Shown in pieces: positions 8,180 through 16,367 of a stretch of 64,000 nt of DNA. The stretch's first letter is position 1. Every line of letters begins with the position of its first letter. The DNA is taken from NCBI RefSeq assembly GCF_023101685.1, contig NZ_CP082164.1, positions 1,798,001-1,862,000 on the forward strand, given 5' to 3'. Position numbers and translations under genes: made by a program. Source of the DNA: Bradyrhizobium sp. 186. Lineage in GTDB: Bacteria > Pseudomonadota > Alphaproteobacteria > Rhizobiales > Xanthobacteraceae. The notes beneath the pieces were generated by a model. It did no database searches and was not told the DNA's origin. It worked only from the letters and a program-made list of their open reading frames with translations.

Positions 8180-8857
8180 CTAGACTTTCGCCGGCAGCGG
8201 CGTGATCGGTGCCATCGGGACATTCGCTGCGATCGCTCGCTGATAGGCATCCCGTTTCTTGATGCGTTCGAGATAGGGCTGCGCGTTGTCGCAAATGCCG
8301 ACGCCATAGGCGATGGCCCACTCAAGGCAAGTCGTGAGCAGGATGTCAGCGCTGGTAAACCGGTTGCCCATCAGGAATTGCCGGCCGTCTGCGAGCGCGA
8401 CTTCGACATGGTGCAACTGCTGGCGGAAATACGCGCCAGCCTGGGTAACAACCTCGGGCGCAATACCGTAGATCGGGCCGAGCCCATCGGCCCGATGGCG
8501 GCGCATCACGTAAAGGCTGGTTGAATCCAGCTCCGCGACGATAAAGAAGCACCACTCCAGCCACGCGGCATACCCGCGGGTGGCCTCCGGAATCAGCGAG
8601 CGTTCCGTCGTGGAATACATTCGCGACAGGTAGGCAACGATTGCGGCGCTCTCGCCGATGCTGAAGTCGCCGTCCTGAAGCAGCGGAATCTTCTGGCGCG
8701 GATTGAGCTTGGTGTATTCAGCGGTCTTGGTCTCGCCCGTTCTCGGCCCGATGGGCTTTGTCTCGTAGACCAAGCCTAGCTCGTGCATGGCCCAATGCGG
8801 ACGAATGGTGCGGCTTGTCCCAACGCCCCACAAGGTCAGGTTTGGTGTCGCGCTCAT
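8180..8857 (-). CDS. Glutathione S-transferase
   Basis: A 225-residue cytosolic GST. The N-terminal thioredoxin domain reads LTLWGVGTSRTIRPHWAMHE, where the S/T-R pair after the first strand marks the GSH-activating residue. It continues with KLNPRQKIPLLQDGDFSIGE containing the cis-Pro and the ESAAI gamma-glutamyl site. The all-helical C-domain has GNRFTSADILLTTCLEWA, the usual N-capping motif. Its ATG at 8857 comes one base after the stop of the frameshifted SDR gene, so the two are translationally coupled. Together with the isomerase it gives the cluster two glutathione-dependent steps. Confidence 0.87.
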   Translation of the reverse strand: MSATPNLTLWGVGTSRTIRPHWAMHELGLVYETKPIGPRTGETKTAEYTKLNPRQKIPLLQDGDFSIGESAAIVAYLSRMYSTTERSLIPEATRGYAAWLEWCFFIVAELDSTSLYVMRRHRADGLGPIYGIAPEVVTQAGAYFRQQLHHVEVALADGRQFLMGNRFTSADILLTTCLEWAIAYGVGICDNAQPYLERIKKRDAYQRAIAANVPMAPITPLPAKV

Positions 8858-8858
8858 G

Positions 8859-9603
8859 TCACCACTTCTCCACGGACGGGCGGAGATCGAGCTCGTGGGT
8901 CCAGCCATCCCTGCTTTGCTGATGGGTGAACCAATAGGCGTCAGCAATGGAAGACGTCTTGGTCAGGCTATCCGCGGGAATTTCGCTTGCCTCGATCCCT
9001 TTCGCTGCTTTCATGCGCTGATGAATGGCTTCGCTATCCACGCCTGCATCGATTAAAAGATGCACGACATGAATATTCTTCGGCCCCAGCTCGCGCGCCA
9101 TCGCTTGGGCCACTGCACGAAGCCCGAACTTCGCGGATGAAAATGCCGCAAACCCCTTGCCGCCGCGCACACTGGCCGTCGCACCCGTAAAGAAGATAGT
9201 GCCATGTCCGCGCGGAAGCATGACGCGCGCAGCCTCTCGTCCGACCAGGAAGCCGCCATAGCAGGCCCAGTTCCCAGGCCTTGAAGAACAGCTTCTCCGT
9301 GGTGTCCAGCAGAGGCTTGTTGACGTTCGAACCGGCATTGTAGAGGCAGACCTCGATGGGCCCGAGCTCTTTCTCGATCCACGCGAATATGCCTTGGACC
9401 TCTGCTTCCTGGCGGGCATCGATGCTGAACGCGTGAATGTTATGCCCCGCAGCCCTCAGCTCGGACACAAGCCCCTGCGATTTGGATGCATCACGCCTGC
9501 AGATGCAAACCGTATAGCCGCCCTTGGCAAAACGCCGCGCGACCGCCGCCCCAATGGCATCGCCAGCACCCACAAGTATCGCCACACCGCGGCTCGCCGC
9601 CAT
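8859..9603 (-). pseudogene. Short-chain dehydrogenase paralogue broken by a one-base frameshift
   Basis: The first part starts MAASRGVAILVGAGDAIGAA, with the GAGxxIG cofactor motif, and reaches DTTEKLFFKAWE. The second part resumes in another frame as ACYGGFLVGREAARVMLPRG and ends DLRPSVEKW. The break lies at a CCC run at 9266-9268 (plus strand), where one extra base is present. The intact paralogue at 11468-12205 reads KVWEMACYSGFLAGREAAR across the same point and fixes the position. This is either a recent mutation or a homopolymer error in the sequence. The product would be about 247 residues if repaired. Like the paralogue it has Phe where the catalytic Tyr of YxxxK is expected. Confidence 0.85.
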
Positions 9604-9762
9604 TTCGTTTCTCCCATTAAGTTCTATTTTGATACTTTAATCGTAGCGGCCGGCCGGTGCATTGTAAACGGCGGTTTTCACCAATGGCGAGGATGACTAT
9701 AGGGCAGCTATGGTGCCCCTTTGGATCTCGGGAAGCCACGACGATGAATTAATGATTGACGA

Positions 9763-9777
9763 GTTCTAAAAAAGAAC
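9763..9777. promoter_or_regulatory. Second GTTC-N7-GAAC palindrome, candidate operator
   Basis: GTTCT-AAAAA-AGAAC has perfect arms and lies in the 237-bp divergent region between the broken SDR gene and the acyl-CoA ligase gene. It shares core sequence and spacing with the palindrome at 6121-6135. It begins 78 bp before the ligase start, a plausible place for an operator. Confidence 0.45.
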
Positions 9778-9840
9778 GATACGTAAGCGGCGAATGTGCC
9801 GCGTTGCAAGAGCAGGCATGGTTTGGTCGGGAGGTAAGTC

Positions 9841-11448
9841 GTGGCGGAGCTTTCGGAGGCGATCAATCTCGACGAGATTGCTGTCGGCTTACCGGGTCGC
9901 ATCCATGAAGTAACGACAAGACAGGCTGCCGATGCCCCCGACCGGATTGCGCTGGTCGAAGACGGGACATCCTGGAGCTACCGCGATCTGGAGCAACGCG
10001 TTAGCGAGATCGCCACGGTGCTTTCGTCGCTGGGGATCAGGCCAGGCGACCGGATGATCATTGTCAGCGAAAACTGTATTGCGCTCGCCGCCTTGCTGCT
10101 GGCGACGAGCCGGCTCGATGCCTGGGCGATCGTCGCAAACCCGCGATTGTCCGCACGCGAACTGGACCAGATCCGTGACCATAGCGGCGCACGACGGATG
10201 TTCTTCACGTCAAGTATTTCGAAGGAGGCCGCGGCTCACGCGTCGCGCTATGGCGCCGAGCACCGGCGAATAGGTCCACTGCTGGCGACTGGTGTTGGTC
10301 CGCTCAACGAAAGCGCAACCGTCGAGGCGGTGGAGGCCGATCCGGCAAAGCAAGTCGCGGTGCTGATCTACACCTCGGGAACGACGGGGACCCCGAAGGG
10401 CGTGATGCTCTCGCATGACAATCTGCTGATCAGCGCGAAGACCACTGCGTATTTCCGCAAAATGAATGAAGACGACAAAATCTATCTCGTATTGCCGATC
10501 TCCCATATCGTCGGCATCTCGCTCCTGATCATGACATTGATGGTCGGCGGTGCGGTGCGGATGGTCAGCAAATACGATCCTGCCGCGACCGCCAAGGCGA
10601 TCGCGGAGGAGGACGTCACCATCCTCAACGGCGTGCCTGCCACCTATCAACGGCTGCTGGAGTACAAGAGCGTATCAGGTGTGGAGCAGCTCGCCCGAGG
10701 CTCGTTACGCTTGATCGCCGTCGCCGGCGCGCCCCTCGATTTGAATCTGAAGTCGCGTGTGGAAAAAGAGTTCGGCCTTCCGCTCCTTAACGGCTACGGC
10801 ATCACCGAATGCTCGCCTGGAATATCAGGCGTGCGCTTCGATGCGCCACGCTCGGATGAGGCGGTTGGCACGCTGCTGCCGGGCGTAGAGGCGCGGTTGC
10901 GAACACTCGACGGATTTCCCACGGCAAGAGGTGAAGTCGGCGAGCTGCATGTTCGCGGGCGCAACGTGATGCTGGGTTACTATCGCGCCCGGGAGCTTAC
11001 CGCGAAGGTGATCGGCAGCGAGGGCTGGTTCAACACCGGCGATCTAGCACGCTTCGACGGCGATTGCCTGTACATTGTCGGCCGCACCAAGGAAATGATC
11101 ATCCATTCGGGCTTCAACGTCTATCCCGCGGAGGTCGAAGCGGTCCTCAGCTCACACGAAGACGTCGTGCAATCTGCGGTGGTCGGTCGTGCGGCAGGTG
11201 GCAACGAGGAGATCGTCGCCTTTGTGCAACTGCTGCCGGGGTCCCGCATGACGCCGGACGATTTGATGAGCTTCATCCGATTTCAGTTGACCTCATACAA
11301 GCGTCCGTCCGAAATCGTCATCCTCGATGCTTTGCCGGCCACCTCAACCGGCAAGATACTCAAGCACAAGCTCGCGGAGTCCTTGCGTAGCGAGGGTAGC
11401 GAAACCCCTGCGGCGCAGACGTCCGAATTTCACGGACAACATGTCTAA
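9841..11448 (+). CDS. Acyl-CoA/AMP-dependent synthetase (class I adenylate-forming)
   Basis: A 535-residue ligase that activates a carboxylic acid via an acyl-AMP to its CoA thioester. The P-loop-like motif VLIYTSGTTGTPKGVMLSH is at about residue 177. Then come LLNGYGITECSPG (A5), GWFNTGDLARFDGD (A7), VGRTKEMIIHSGFNVYPAEV (A8) and the catalytic Lys in ATSTGKILKHKL near the C-terminus. It starts with GTG at 9841 after GGGAGG. The downstream SDR starts 20 bp after its stop, or overlaps it if the ATG at 11441 is used. It is likely the entry step for the acid degraded by this cluster; chain type unknown. Confidence 0.88.
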   Translation: MAELSEAINLDEIAVGLPGRIHEVTTRQAADAPDRIALVEDGTSWSYRDLEQRVSEIATVLSSLGIRPGDRMIIVSENCIALAALLLATSRLDAWAIVANPRLSARELDQIRDHSGARRMFFTSSISKEAAAHASRYGAEHRRIGPLLATGVGPLNESATVEAVEADPAKQVAVLIYTSGTTGTPKGVMLSHDNLLISAKTTAYFRKMNEDDKIYLVLPISHIVGISLLIMTLMVGGAVRMVSKYDPAATAKAIAEEDVTILNGVPATYQRLLEYKSVSGVEQLARGSLRLIAVAGAPLDLNLKSRVEKEFGLPLLNGYGITECSPGISGVRFDAPRSDEAVGTLLPGVEARLRTLDGFPTARGEVGELHVRGRNVMLGYYRARELTAKVIGSEGWFNTGDLARFDGDCLYIVGRTKEMIIHSGFNVYPAEVEAVLSSHEDVVQSAVVGRAAGGNEEIVAFVQLLPGSRMTPDDLMSFIRFQLTSYKRPSEIVILDALPATSTGKILKHKLAESLRSEGSETPAAQTSEFHGQHV

Positions 11449-11467
11449 CCTGACCGGGAGAGCACCC

Positions 11468-12205
11468 TTGCAGAAGAGAAACGCAACCGTGGCCGTGATC
11501 GGCGCCGGAGACTACATCGGCGGCGAGATCGCCAAGAAGTTCGCCTCGGAGGGCTTCACGGTTTTTGCCGGGCGTCGCAATGGCGCCAAGCTCGAGCCTT
11601 TGATCAAGGAAATCGAGCAAGCCGGAGGCGAAATTCACGGACGCTCGCTCGATGCGCGCAAGGAAGAGGAGATCATCTCCTTCCTTGGTGACGCGGACAA
11701 ACATGCTCCGCTGGAGGTCTGCATCTTCAACATCGGGGCCAACGTCAACTTTCCAATTCTGGATACGACCGAACGTGTGTTCCGCAAGGTTTGGGAAATG
11801 GCGTGCTATTCCGGCTTTCTTGCTGGCCGCGAGGCAGCTCGCCTGATGCTCCCCCGCGGCAAGGGAAATATCTTCTTCACCGGTGCGACAGCGAGCCTTC
11901 GCGGTGGGACGGGATATGCGGCGTTTGCCAGCGCCAAGTTCGGCCTGCGGGCCGTCGCACAGGCGACTGCGCGCGAATTGGGTCCAAAGAACATCCACGT
12001 GGCGCATCTCATCATCGATTCCGGCGTCGATACGGAATGGGTTCGTCAGCGGCGGATCGAGGCGCTCGGTCCCGATGCGCTGGATGATCCCGATCTCTTG
12101 ATGCCGCCATCGTCGGTCGCAGAATCCTATTGGCTGCTTTATCAGCAGCCTAAGAGCGCCTGGACTTTTGAACTGGAGATTCGTCCGTTCGGCGAGAAGT
12201 GGTAG
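11468..12205 (+). CDS. Divergent short-chain dehydrogenase/reductase family protein
   Basis: A 245-residue Rossmann protein. It has VAVIGAGDYIGGEIAKKF (cofactor glycines), NIGANV in place of NAG, IFFTGATASLRGGTG (the catalytic Ser region) and YAAFASAKFGLRAVAQATAR. The Lys of YxxxK is present but the Tyr position is Phe (FASAK). The same change is in its paralogue, so it is a subfamily trait and the chemistry may differ from a classical alcohol dehydrogenase. I chose the TTG at 11468, with GGGAGAG upstream and a length matching the paralogue. The ATG at 11441 inside the ligase gene is the alternative. Confidence 0.82.
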   Translation: MQKRNATVAVIGAGDYIGGEIAKKFASEGFTVFAGRRNGAKLEPLIKEIEQAGGEIHGRSLDARKEEEIISFLGDADKHAPLEVCIFNIGANVNFPILDTTERVFRKVWEMACYSGFLAGREAARLMLPRGKGNIFFTGATASLRGGTGYAAFASAKFGLRAVAQATARELGPKNIHVAHLIIDSGVDTEWVRQRRIEALGPDALDDPDLLMPPSSVAESYWLLYQQPKSAWTFELEIRPFGEKW

Positions 12206-12220
12206 TGGGAGCCGTCGGTG

Positions 12221-12760
12221 ATGGAGCTCAATCTATCCGGCGAGGAGGCTGCATTTCGTGACGAAGTGCGCGCCTTCATCGCTGAGAACCATCCGGCGGA
12301 AATGCGCGTGCCCAATCCGGAAACCGACCTGTCCAAGCAGCAGATGCTGCTGTGGCACCGTATCCTCCATCAGAAGGGATGGGTTGCGCCGCTCTGGCCC
12401 AAGGAGCATGGCGGCCCGGGCTGGTCGATCACGCAGCGCTTCATCTTCGAGCAGGAGACGTCACGCGCCGGGACGCTGCCGTCCCTCGCGTTCAGCGCGA
12501 CCATGGTCGGCCCGGTGATCTACACCTTCGGCAACGAAGCGCAGAAACAGAAGTTTCTGCCGCGGATTCTCTCCGGTAAGGATTGGTGGTGCCAGGGTTA
12601 TTCAGAGCCGGGATCCGGCTCCGACATCGCGTCGGTCCGCACCAAAGCAGTGCGGGACGGCGATCGGCCAAGGCTCAGGCCGGCATCTCCTTCCTGCTGA
12701 TCGACATGAAATCCCCCGGCGTCACCGTGCGACCGATCATCACCGTCGACGGATCGAGGT
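12221..12760 (+). pseudogene. Acyl-CoA dehydrogenase, internally deleted and truncated
   Basis: The N-terminus is normal: MELNLSGEEAAFRDEVRAFI, then GWVAPLWPKEHGGPGWSITQ and the FAD/substrate motif WCQGYSEPGSGSDIASVRTK. After AVRDGD (about 12663) some 30-40 codons expected around the WTT flavin loop are missing. Sequence resumes in another frame as AQAGISFLLIDMKSPGVTVR then PIITVDG, and homology ends near 12760. The whole C-terminal helical domain with the catalytic base is absent. The start at 12221 follows the SDR gene by 15 bp. It was once the third gene of the ligase operon and is now nonfunctional. Confidence 0.85.
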
Positions 12761-12865
12761 CCGGCACGGGCGGCGGCGAGTGGCCCCGGCTCACGCGCAC
12801 TAGGAACCTTCGCGCACGATCAAAGCTTGAATCCCCGGGCCAGCGTCGTCGCCGATTGCTGGTCT

Positions 12866-12912
12866 GCACGGCCCCGCCTCCAAGCCCCCATACCCCCAGG
12901 GTGGGGCCGTGC
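12866..12912. promoter_or_regulatory. Long-loop inverted repeat upstream of DUF2934 gene
   Basis: GCACGGCCCC (12866-12875) and GGGGCCGTGC (12903-12912) are perfect 10-bp arms separated by 27 C-rich bases. No T-run follows, so it is not a classical terminator. It ends 18 bp before the DUF2934 start codon and may stabilise or regulate that transcript. Confidence 0.45.
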
Positions 12913-12930
12913 TTCATCGCAGGAGATGCC

Positions 12931-13092
12931 ATGCCTGAGCCGAGCGAGCAGGACATCAGAGAACGCGCGCACCGACTGTGGGAGCGAGCTGGCAAGCCGG
13001 AAGGCCGTGAGGAAGAGTTTTGGCACGCGGCCGAGCAGGAGCTGCGCAATGAGGACAAGTCGAACCCCATGCGGACGCCGGATACGCTGTGA
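12931..13092 (+). CDS. DUF2934 domain protein
   Basis: A 53-residue protein: EQDIRERAHRLWERAGKPEG then REEEFWHAAEQEL. This RERAxxLWExxGxPxGxxxxFWxxAExEL pattern is the DUF2934 signature, widespread as small acidic proteins in rhizobia, function unknown. AGGAG lies 5 bases before the ATG. Its TGA overlaps the GTG of the next small gene, indicating translational coupling. Confidence 0.8.
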   Translation: MPEPSEQDIRERAHRLWERAGKPEGREEEFWHAAEQELRNEDKSNPMRTPDTL

Positions 13093-13274
13093 CCGCCAAG
13101 AAGTGCCCATTCTGCTACGGTCTGGGGTGGGTCTGTGAAAACCATCCGCTCCGGGCCTGGAGTGAAAAATTAAGCGGCTGCCGGTGCGGTGAGGGGATGC
13201 CTTGCACCTGCAACACCACCGAAGACCCCGAGATCAGAGCTGTCGTGATCGATGCGGACGCAACTTGGCATTAA
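13089..13274 (+). CDS. Small cysteine-rich (zinc-binding-like) protein
   Basis: A 61-residue protein with CPFCYGLGWVCENHP, then CRCGEGMPCTCN: seven Cys and one His in pairs, consistent with a structural zinc site. I recall similar short Cys-rich proteins as common in Bradyrhizobium, but no function is known. The GTG start overlaps the DUF2934 stop (GTGA), which decides the start. Confidence 0.65.
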   Translation: MTAKKCPFCYGLGWVCENHPLRAWSEKLSGCRCGEGMPCTCNTTEDPEIRAVVIDADATWH

Positions 13275-13304
13275 ATCGGCCATTTGCGCCCCCGCGAGCC
13301 CTGT

Positions 13305-13380
13305 AGGCGGGTAGCTTAGCTGGTTAGAGCACGGGAGTCATAATCCTGGGGGCGGGGGGCGAGTCTCTCTCCCGCTACCA
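13305..13380 (+). pseudogene. Degenerate tRNA-Met (anticodon CAT)
   Basis: The 76 bases follow the elongator tRNA-Met layout: TA at 8-9, D-arm GCTTAGCTGGTTAGAGC, anticodon arm CGGGA-GTCATAA-TCCTG with CAT, and the 3' end CTCCCGCTACCA. The acceptor 5' strand reads AGGCGGG where pairing with TCCCGCT needs AGCGGGA, so it is shifted by one base. The T-loop lacks TTC (GGGGGGCGAGT instead of GGGGGTTCGAGT). A functional fold is unlikely. It may be a tRNA remnant left by an integrating element; see the 13-bp match at 3548-3560. Confidence 0.62.
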
Positions 13381-13654
13381 ACAATCCTCCCTGGCCTCCG
13401 TTCGATCTTGCGAAAGATCTCAAGCGACTGAAACCAGAAACTCGGGCAAATCGTCTCGGGAAATGAAGGTATCGACCACCCGCCACCAACAAGCGCTTTG
13501 ATTGACAGTCGCTTACGTTGTACTTTGTTGGTCGACAGTCTGCGCGCGCTGACGGGACGGCCGCCCGTACCAATCAGGCCGGAGGGGCACGCGGACCCGA
13601 CGTCGATAAGCTGGTGCATGTTCGGCTCCAGATGAGGAACGATCGCCGCTAACG

Positions 13655-14881
13655 ATGTCTCCATCAATTCCACAGGCCATGCTGACCGAGCTTCGGCGTC
13701 TACTCGCGTCGGCGATTTCCGATGCCAAAGCCTATGACGTCCCGGGCTTGTGTCGCCGTCTTGGATTAGATGACGGTGACGAACAGGAAGCCTTCGCGAG
13801 CAAGAATAAGTATGCGCAGAGGCGCCTCGCAGCCGTTTCCGCCGATTAGCTCGTCACAATCGCGTGTCGCCTGACGGTCGAGGGACGACATTTCGAACTC
13901 GGCGAGCATTTGGCCAAGATCAATGACCTCAAGGGGCCGCCGGTGACGCAACTAACTCGGCGGCGTCTCATCGCCTTGTTCGATAGGCTCCCGCTCGCGC
14001 GCGAGATCGATGACTTGGATCTCATCCGGAGCCTCTGGCCCACCGCATCGCTACCGGCGCCACATCCAAGTGTCGAGCCCACGCTCGAAGACTATCTCCA
14101 TCGGCACACCATCCGGAACGATGTCCTTTCTAACCGAGACGTACTGGAAGCGCTCGGCTTGCTGAACTGCTCCCGTTCGCAGTTGTTCAAGCTGCTCGCA
14201 GCAGTTACTTCGCCGGAAACCCGGTCCGTGCCGGAACAGACCGAGCTAGCCGACAAGATAGACGCCCTGTTGCGCCACGACGGATATACACTCGCTCTGG
14301 CAGGGAAAATTTCAGGAAGCCCATTCTTCGCCGTCCGTTCAACTCCGACCGGTTCGCCATCCGACGAGAGCATTTCTTCGACACTGGCTGCTTTCGATCC
14401 AACTCAGGTCCACGCACGCTGGACCATGGCAATGGAGCGGCGCACGTCGGAACCGGCAGGCGCGATAACGCTGGCGCGTACGCTCCTTGAGGACGTTTGC
14501 AAATGGATTCTTGATCGCGCGGGTGAGACTTGGCAGGAAAAGGACGACTTGCCGGTACTTTACCGCAAATTGGCGAAAGTCCTGAAGCTTGCGCCGGACG
14601 ATCACACCGAGCCAGTGTTCAAGCAGATTCTGGGAAGCTGTCAGTCCGTTGTCGAGTCTTTGGGTGCTCTGCGCAACAAATTGAGCGATGCGCACAGTCC
14701 GGGCCCGAAGCGAGCACGTCCCCAAGCTCGTCACGCGGAGTTGGCGGTCAATCTCGCTGGAGCGATGGCGACGTTTCTCGTCGCGACGTGGGAGGCACGG
14801 CAGGCAGACGCAAGTAACCGAACGACCGCAACGAGGCAGCCGAGCGAGCAAAAAGAAGGATGGAATACTTCGGATGGGTAG
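13655..14881 (+). pseudogene. Abi-C (abortive infection C-terminal) family gene with in-frame amber codon
   Basis: A 408-codon frame is interrupted only by TAG at 13847-13849. Before it: MLTELRRLLASAISDAKAYD and DGDEQEAFASKNKYAQRRLA. After it the frame continues in register through ACRLTVEGRHFELGEHLAKI. The C-terminal third reads LARTLLEDVCKWILDRAGET, YRKLAKVLKLAPDDHTEPVF, CQSVVESLGALRNKLSDAHS and a final RHAELAVNLAGAMATFLVA. I recognise this as the Abi_C domain found in proteins linked to phage abortive infection. Restart at TTG 13910 would give a 323-residue protein keeping the domain, so partial function cannot be excluded. Confidence 0.72.
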
Positions 14882-14952
14882 AGCACGAACGAAACCCATT
14901 ATGCTTCATGGTCCAACAAAACTCTGATGGGTCACTTCGATCCACTCATCCT
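14871..14952. repeat. Palindromic intergenic repeat, copy 1 (degenerate)
   Basis: GGATGGGTAGAGCACGAACG leads into AAACCCATTATGCTTCATGG, then TGATGGGTCACTTCGATCCA and CTCATCC. The two halves are complementary as in the other two copies (15812 and 16368), but the right arm is more eroded. It overlaps the last codons of the Abi-C gene. Confidence 0.65.
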
Positions 14953-14998
14953 GCGAGCTTCGGGATACCGGTTGGGATGACAAGGAGATCTAGACGAC

Positions 14999-15779
14999 AT
15001 GGAAATGGATAAGGCGACCTTTCTGAACCTGGCGCCCGAGTACTACATGCTCGCGTTCTTTATCCACTTCGAATATCCGCAGAACTATTATTCAGAGGGG
15101 ACTTCTGAAGGACTTCACTTATACCAGTGAAGATCAGGAGGAATACTGCTACGTTGAAAACGAGGCGCTGCGGGCTGAGGCTCTGCGGCTAATGTTGAAG
15201 CACGACGCCATCAGGATCACTCATGATCCGTTCGGACCTACGCTTTGGCAGAGAGGCGAGGGCTATGGGCTGTTGTCGGAGATGCTTCAGAACTCCGCGG
15301 ACAGTCCGTTCTTCAAGGCTCGGGCGTCCGGCGAGGAGAGACTATGGCTGTCGAGCGCGTTGCTCAAGGTCAACAGCATGGCGCGCAAGCTAAAGATAAC
15401 AGAGCAGGATTTCTTAGGAGCGCCACTCGATGAGTGGGCTCCGATTACTATCAGGCAGAATGATCCGGAAGTCGCCAATGCCGTCGAGCAATTGGAAGCG
15501 GCCACACATGCTATTGAGCAGGACAACGGCTATGCGGTGACGCATCCCCAAGAGCGAGACTCGGTGGTACTCGATTTGAAGGGTGGCTTGGAGAAGCTGA
15601 GGTCGGACTCCATTAGCGCAGGGTCGGTGCGAAAACTCGTTACGGCCTTGAAGAAAGCGAGCTTTCGATTTGCGAACACTGTTAAAGGACAAACTATCGA
15701 AGGCGCGCTCCTGGCCATCAAGGACGTCGTGAAATCCCACCTAAGTTCTGCGCTAGAGCACCTCTGGTCGCTTTTCTAG
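14999..15779 (+). pseudogene. Unknown protein gene with a two-base frameshift
   Basis: Starts ATG at 14999 after AAGGAGAT and reads MEMDKATFLNLAPEYYMLAF then FIHFEYPQNYYSE. At 15093-15100 the frame is lost. It resumes as RGLLKDFTYTSEDQEEYCYV and runs to KSHLSSALEHLWSLF at 15779. The shift is explained by loss of one AG from an AGAG repeat. About 259 residues if restored. The middle and C-terminal parts have conserved-looking amphipathic helices but no domain I can name. It follows the Abi-C gene, so a shared, now defunct, defence role is possible but unproven. A restart at 15192 would give 195 residues. Confidence 0.55.
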
Positions 15780-15811
15780 GGGGCGAATGTTTCAGTTGCG
15801 GTGGCCGCATG

Positions 15812-15900
15812 TAGGATGGGTAGAGCACCTCCGAAACCCTTCATGCTTCACCATCGGAAAAGGTGCTGACGGGTTTCGCTCCGCTCCACCCATCCGACGG
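15812..15900. repeat. Palindromic intergenic repeat, copy 2
   Basis: TAGGATGGGTAGAGCACCTC at the left and TTTCGCTCCGCTCCACCCAT at the right form a long imperfect hairpin, with CGAAACCCTTCATGCTTCAC pairing towards GACGGG. It closely matches copy 3. The arrangement is that of the abundant GGGTAGAGC-type palindromes I associate with Bradyrhizobium intergenic regions. Confidence 0.72.
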
Positions 15901-16367
15901 GCTGCATCAATCATGTCATTGCGACCAAGGTTGCGCCTGGAATCAGATAGATGGATTCCATGTCAAAGTGATCGCTTCGACCACGCCGCTGGGGGCGTTC
16001 TCAATCCGCTCGATGAAACCCGCATGTTCAGCAATTTTGATGCACCCATAGTCCATTCGGCTTCGCTGATCCATCTTGGGTCAGGAATGTGATCGGAAGT
16101 GTTCTTCTCCGAGTCTGCTCGGCAAGCCGGACCAGATTTCTGTAGAACGCAGATTGACGAGCAGTTTGCTTGGCTGGCGCGTCCCTAAATTCACTCGCTG
16201 GGCGCGGGTTCGTTGGATTGCTCAAGGTCATTGCACCAATAGCCTCTTCCCAATGGAAGTTTAACATCAACGCCATCTTGCTGTCCCTCCCAGTCGTAAT
16301 CGTCCCGCATCACGTTGACAGCGCGTGGCGGTGCAGAAACCGTCGTAGGCCGAAGCGCCACCATTCC

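Noticed and set aside
16028..16276. 82-residue minus-strand frame with a possible ribosome site
   Set aside because: No recognisable family, it lies in eroded repeat-rich DNA, and there is no supporting context.
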